From Blastomyces gilchristii SLH14081 (lineage: Eukaryota; Ascomycota; Eurotiomycetes; Onygenales; Ajellomycetaceae), in NCBI RefSeq assembly GCF_000003855.2, contig NW_003101672.1:262628-326627 (forward strand): a stretch of DNA of 64,000 nt, written 5' to 3'. The position numbers and the translations under genes were made by a program. The notes under the pieces were generated by a model. That model did not search any database and had not been told where the DNA came from. It saw only the letters and a list, made by a program, of their open reading frames with translations. Positions within the stretch are counted from its first letter, which is position 1. The number at the start of each line of letters is the position of its first letter. This document shows positions 60,374 through 64,000 of this stretch, one piece after another.

Positions 60374-61038
60374 ATTATTATTATTATTCTTCAATTATAG
60401 ATATATACAGTCATAGACTATGATATCTATCTGAGAACTAAAAGTTCTCAGGGTTTTTTCAATATCTATAGAGTTAACTATTATATATTTATCAATTTCA
60501 GATATGCAAAATTAGAAAATTCCAGCTCAGAATATAAAAACTCTTTATAAATTGCAGTATTTTAACACCTTCTGATACTTTGAAATTATTTGAAAATATC
60601 ATGACAAAGGAAAAGAGAATAAAGTCTTAAAGATAGACATATTAAATAAGTAGACAGCACAGAATAGAAAAGAAAAAGTAAAGTAAAGAGAGACTATAAT
60701 AAAATAAATTATTAAAAGATAGTATATAGCTGTTTTAACAGACTATATCTGATCAATTTCCTCCTCTTCATATTCAGAAATTTCTGAATTTAGCCATTTT
60801 CTTATAGCTGCTTAAGTTTCTGATAGAAAGTCTATTAAGTATTTAATTCCTGTCTCAGTTGAGAATAAGAACCTTATATTTAATTAATATAGATTATACT
60901 TCTCTTTCAACCTGACTCTGAGACTATTGTATAATATATAGTATATTGCAATATACTAAGAATTTTCATTTACATTGCAGAATGAGCATTCTATTGAGTA
61001 AAATCTATTATCAAATCTTTATATATAAGATTTGAAAT
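60374..61038 (-). mobile_element. LINE L4, 3' end only
   Basis: Minus-strand LINE: AAT tail at 60374-60386, 3' UTR, then the last part of ORF2 (stop at 60745-60743, coding to 61038). It lacks everything upstream. Either it is 5'-truncated or its upstream part is displaced by the hAT element that starts at 61039. No clear target duplication is visible. Confidence 0.9.
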
Positions 61039-63870
61039 CACTAGACTAGCCGGCGGGATCATGAATTTCACATTTAATCTCATTTGATCTGGTCTCATAC
61101 ATTTCTTGACGTGAGTCTCGTCTCACTAGAATCATCTCTCAAAACAATCTGAAAATGAATTATTTCTGAGAGAAATGATATGAAAAATAATCAGATTTAA
61201 TTCAAGAGCAGTGAAATGAGAGTAATTTCTCAGAATAAACTGTGAAAGATAATCATTCTTTTAAAATCAGAATGAGACTGAGACTGAAGATTAAAATCAG
61301 TTTCATTTAATTCATTCAGTGATTGCTTATATAATTAGAATTTGATAATCATTATTGTTAATACTTATGAAATAACTAAATACATTCTTATATAAGTTTA
61401 TTCTTCACTTTCTCATGAAAACTACACTTCTCTGATATACTGTGATCAGAGGTATTAAACTGTCTGATAATTTCATGTTTTATAATTATGAGTTTCTTGA
61501 TTGTTTCTTCTTGTAATTGTCTTCAGTAATAGTGATAAATATCTCAGCTTGAGTTGAACTTTCACTTCATTCTCATCTCTGTCAATGAAATTGTCAGAAT
61601 ATCACATACTATTAATATAACAGTTGAATATGTACTCTCAATAATTTTTCATAACTCTAGAATTGATTTGATGTGTAAATTCATTGAATTATCTTGAAGA
61701 TAGTGATTAAATTCAGTTTTATAAGTCTGTAGTTTTGCCTGATTTTCAGTTGCAATCAATGTATATAAGTTCTGTTTCAAAGTTAGTATTATAGTTCTAT
61801 GTGATATGAAGTGTTATCAAAGATTGTTACTTACTAGAGAATTGTATTTCACTGTCTTTATATCTTGAATATCTGCTCATTCAAATCTCTGATAGTTGAT
61901 ATTGTAGTAGTCTCAGACTAATTTAATATATGAGTCTTATTTCTTCTCTGTTCAATCTTGAGAAGTGTAGATATTAACTCAATGAGAGAGATCTAGTAGA
62001 GCTGTTACAGCATAGTACTCTGCAAAAGATTGTTCAGTTTTGCTGTAGTAATATGCCAGTTTATCTCTTACAGTAATAATAGCCTGCACTATAGCATTAT
62101 TTCAGACTGAATTTCTTTGTATGTGATTCAACTGCTTCTCAAGATAAGTAAATAAACTGTTATACACTCATTAGACTGACTGCAGTATTAATGTAGAAGT
62201 AATTGAGACTGTCTTTATTATCTTATAAAACTTAAACAGTAAATTAATCATATATTTCAACTGAGTTTACTTCATATCAGAAAGTTTCAATGTCTGAATC
62301 TTTTCTTAATCAGAGTATTGCACTCAATAATTAATTATCTGATACAGTCAAAGAGTCTGAATAGATATCTTATATATTGAACTTCATTATATTCTAACAT
62401 TCTGTATCATATTCAGTGATGTAACTGATTTATTTATTAAATATTATAAAATCATTGTTATTGTTTAGAGAAGATATAAATCATATTAACAATGTTTTAA
62501 ATCTGTGATATTTAAATTATTAGTCAATCTATTCAAAATTAACAGTAGTATTATTAAAAAGTATTATCAAAAAACAATATTAAAAAGTGATATCAAAAAA
62601 CATTATCTTTTACAAAGTAAATACAAAAGTTACTTGAGTAATCAGTTCTATTTCATTCTTATTTCAAGAATCAGTCATCTCATTATTTATTATCTCAATG
62701 TTAAGATTCTTTATCAGTGTTTATATTAGAAGTTAAATCACATGAGCAATGTAGAAGATATAATCTTATTTATTGTTTCAGAAATACAAAGCTAATTTTT
62801 ACTTTAAGCACTTTATTATAGTATAGTTATTCACAGCACTATCAGTTATAATTGTAAGAAGACTGAGACTAATATCTCAATAGTTAGTTTTAATTACTGT
62901 TATTAATATCTCTGCTATATAATTCTCAGTATAACTACTGATCAATGATTTAAATTTAATTAATGTTTCTTAATAAGTTCAGTTCTCATCAATGTAATAA
63001 TATATGACTCTTATAAATGTAAGATTGACTATACTAGTTCATGTATTCACTGTGAGAGACACTCTTTGATGATTCTTTAGCTCTGATTCCAGATATTATA
63101 TATTTACTTTGTAGTGTATCTTGAGATTGAACTGAAGACATAATCAATGTGAAATATAAAGAGTTGAATTAAGTATTTGAAAAACTGTTCAGAATTCAGA
63201 GTTTTTAATTAATCAAAGAGAATGATTCAGAGATATATATATATAAAGTAATTATTCATGAAAGTTATCAGATAAGAGTTATGAAATCAGAGTACTAATA
63301 CATAGTCATTTTCACATGATTTTCTTTAAATTACAAAGTTAGTATTATTAAAAATTATTATCTGATAGAGTAACTTATCAGCTCAGTAGTAATTTTCTGA
63401 TTATTTTTCTTTTATTATTTATATTCTGATAACTTTAAATGTTAGAAAATTTCACTAGAGTTATAATCAGTTTATGATGAATCTTTCTAAATAAAGTTAC
63501 AGTGATTACAGTAGAGAGATAACTCTTCAGTAATCTATAATATAATCTGTTAATAATTATTCTATAGTTCATCTGAATATTTATGTTGAGTGTTTTATAA
63601 ATTTTATAATCTGAAATCAGATGTAAAGAATGAAGTAATTATTTATTATAATTAAAAGAGAGTGTTTTATATTAAATTGTAAATAACATAGACTTTATAA
63701 TTTACAGTGATTTCTTGAAGAGTTTATGAATCTTCAATAGAAGTAAAAGAAGTGAAAGAAATGAATTCAGAAGATATATAAAGATTTAAGAAAGATGGAT
63801 ATTTATTTTTAATAATAATAATACCTGATCACTGATATATTTGAAAAGAATTCTTATAGAGAATTAGTCC
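61039..63870 (-). mobile_element. hAT DNA transposon remnant
   Basis: A decayed cut-and-paste transposon read on the minus strand. The left terminus candidate CACTAGACTAGCCGGCGGG at 61039-61057 is CpG-rich and abuts L4 directly. The reverse-complement terminus is not seen before 64000, so the right end is uncertain and may lie outside. The body is AT-rich with transition-type decay. Confidence 0.75.
61480..63141 (-). pseudogene. hAT transposase remnant
   Basis: Readable blocks in order on the minus strand are listed here. ENYIAE follows a YYIDENW block at about 63000-62910. ITDSAVNNYTI, resembling the TDNAxNN catalytic block, is at about 62855-62826. YIFYIAHVI, resembling the CxxHxxxL block, is at 62762-62736. 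YYSKTEQSFAEYYAVTALLDLSHW is at about 62065-61985 with its last Trp retained. At about 61640-61500 comes DILTISLTE with a later IYHYYWRQLQEET, matching the hAT C-terminal dimerisation domain. An ATG at 63141 (MSSVQSQD) is one possible start, but an N-terminal zinc finger could lie upstream. It would excise and insert the element. Stops and frame changes inactivate it. Confidence 0.8.
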
Positions 63871-64000
63871 TCTGTCTTACTTATTGATAAATTGAGGGCG
63901 AACTCGATTGTCACGAGCAATGGCTCAGAGTAAACTAAGATCGTGATTATCTCTGCCTATTCCGGAGCTTATATTGATGCAATGCAGGATGGTTGTAATT
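63871..64000. other. Right-edge segment of more balanced composition
   Basis: CG and GG dinucleotides reappear (GGGCGAACTCG, TTCCGGAGC). No open frame is identifiable in 130 bp. It may be the end of the AT-rich block or part of another less mutated element. Confidence 0.4.

Noticed and set aside
62505..62729. 74-codon plus-strand frame as a gene
   Set aside because: It lies opposite the hAT transposase remnant and is Lys/Ile/Tyr-rich, as expected in AT-rich DNA.
1..64000. Alternative genetic code with TGA as Trp
   Set aside because: TGA replaces Trp often, but L2 keeps TGG at the same codons, TAA stops also occur at Gln and Trp sites, and active-site Asp codons are mutated too. Mutation explains all of these.

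Overview
The window looks like a transposon graveyard from a filamentous ascomycete genome. Nearly all of it is AT-rich. I recognise no host protein-coding gene, rRNA, functional tRNA or CRISPR array. The repeats are of types common in Pezizomycotina: Ty3/gypsy LTR retrotransposons, some with chromodomains; Tad1/I-like LINEs with EEP endonuclease, reverse transcriptase (RT) and RNase H; a tRNA-headed SINE; and a hAT DNA transposon. All are decayed by C-to-T / G-to-A transitions that resemble repeat-induced point mutation (RIP). The species is not identifiable from the window.

Family names used here are mine. Cv1 is a chromovirus with LTRs of about 258 bp and termini TGTAAGAA...TTCTTACA. Cv2 is a second chromovirus with 330-bp LTRs starting TGTGGCGGGC. 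GM is a gypsy element with 167-bp LTRs. L is the LINE, S the SINE.

Layout: L1 (1-2782) sits in the 3' LTR of Cv1-c, a minus-strand element running 2783-25196. Cv1-c is split by two plus-strand relatives: Cv1-a (5568-13691, target duplication TCAGA), which carries the 5'-truncated LINE L2 (6163-7842), and Cv1-b (16158-23408, target duplication TATGT). Cv1-c itself abuts another minus-strand copy, Cv1-d (25197-about 27441), and probably inserted into it. Next come a Cv2 fragment (about 27442-28159), a unique spacer, the complete minus-strand GM-a (28460-36696), another spacer, and Cv1-e (37191-about 45880). Cv1-e carries a complete Cv2-a (38076-43891, target duplication ATCTG). From about 45880 to 60373 lies GM-b, split by the apparently full-length LINE L3 (about 46316-54341). 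L3 itself carries SINE S1, and SINE S2 and an unidentified 181-bp insert lie elsewhere in GM-b. The right edge has a LINE 3' end (L4, 60374-61038), a hAT transposase remnant (61039 to about 63870) and about 130 bp of more balanced composition.

None of the elements looks able to move by itself. The LINE and SINE share a similar 3' end and AAT tail, which fits LINE-driven SINE movement. The most unusual points are: exactly reconstructable nesting; a mutation pattern in which Trp TGG usually becomes TGA rather than TAG; an unmutated GC-rich LINE 5' region with 160-bp tandem repeats; a SINE family with clean target duplications; and conserved reading frames antisense to pol in the 3' regions of two gypsy families.
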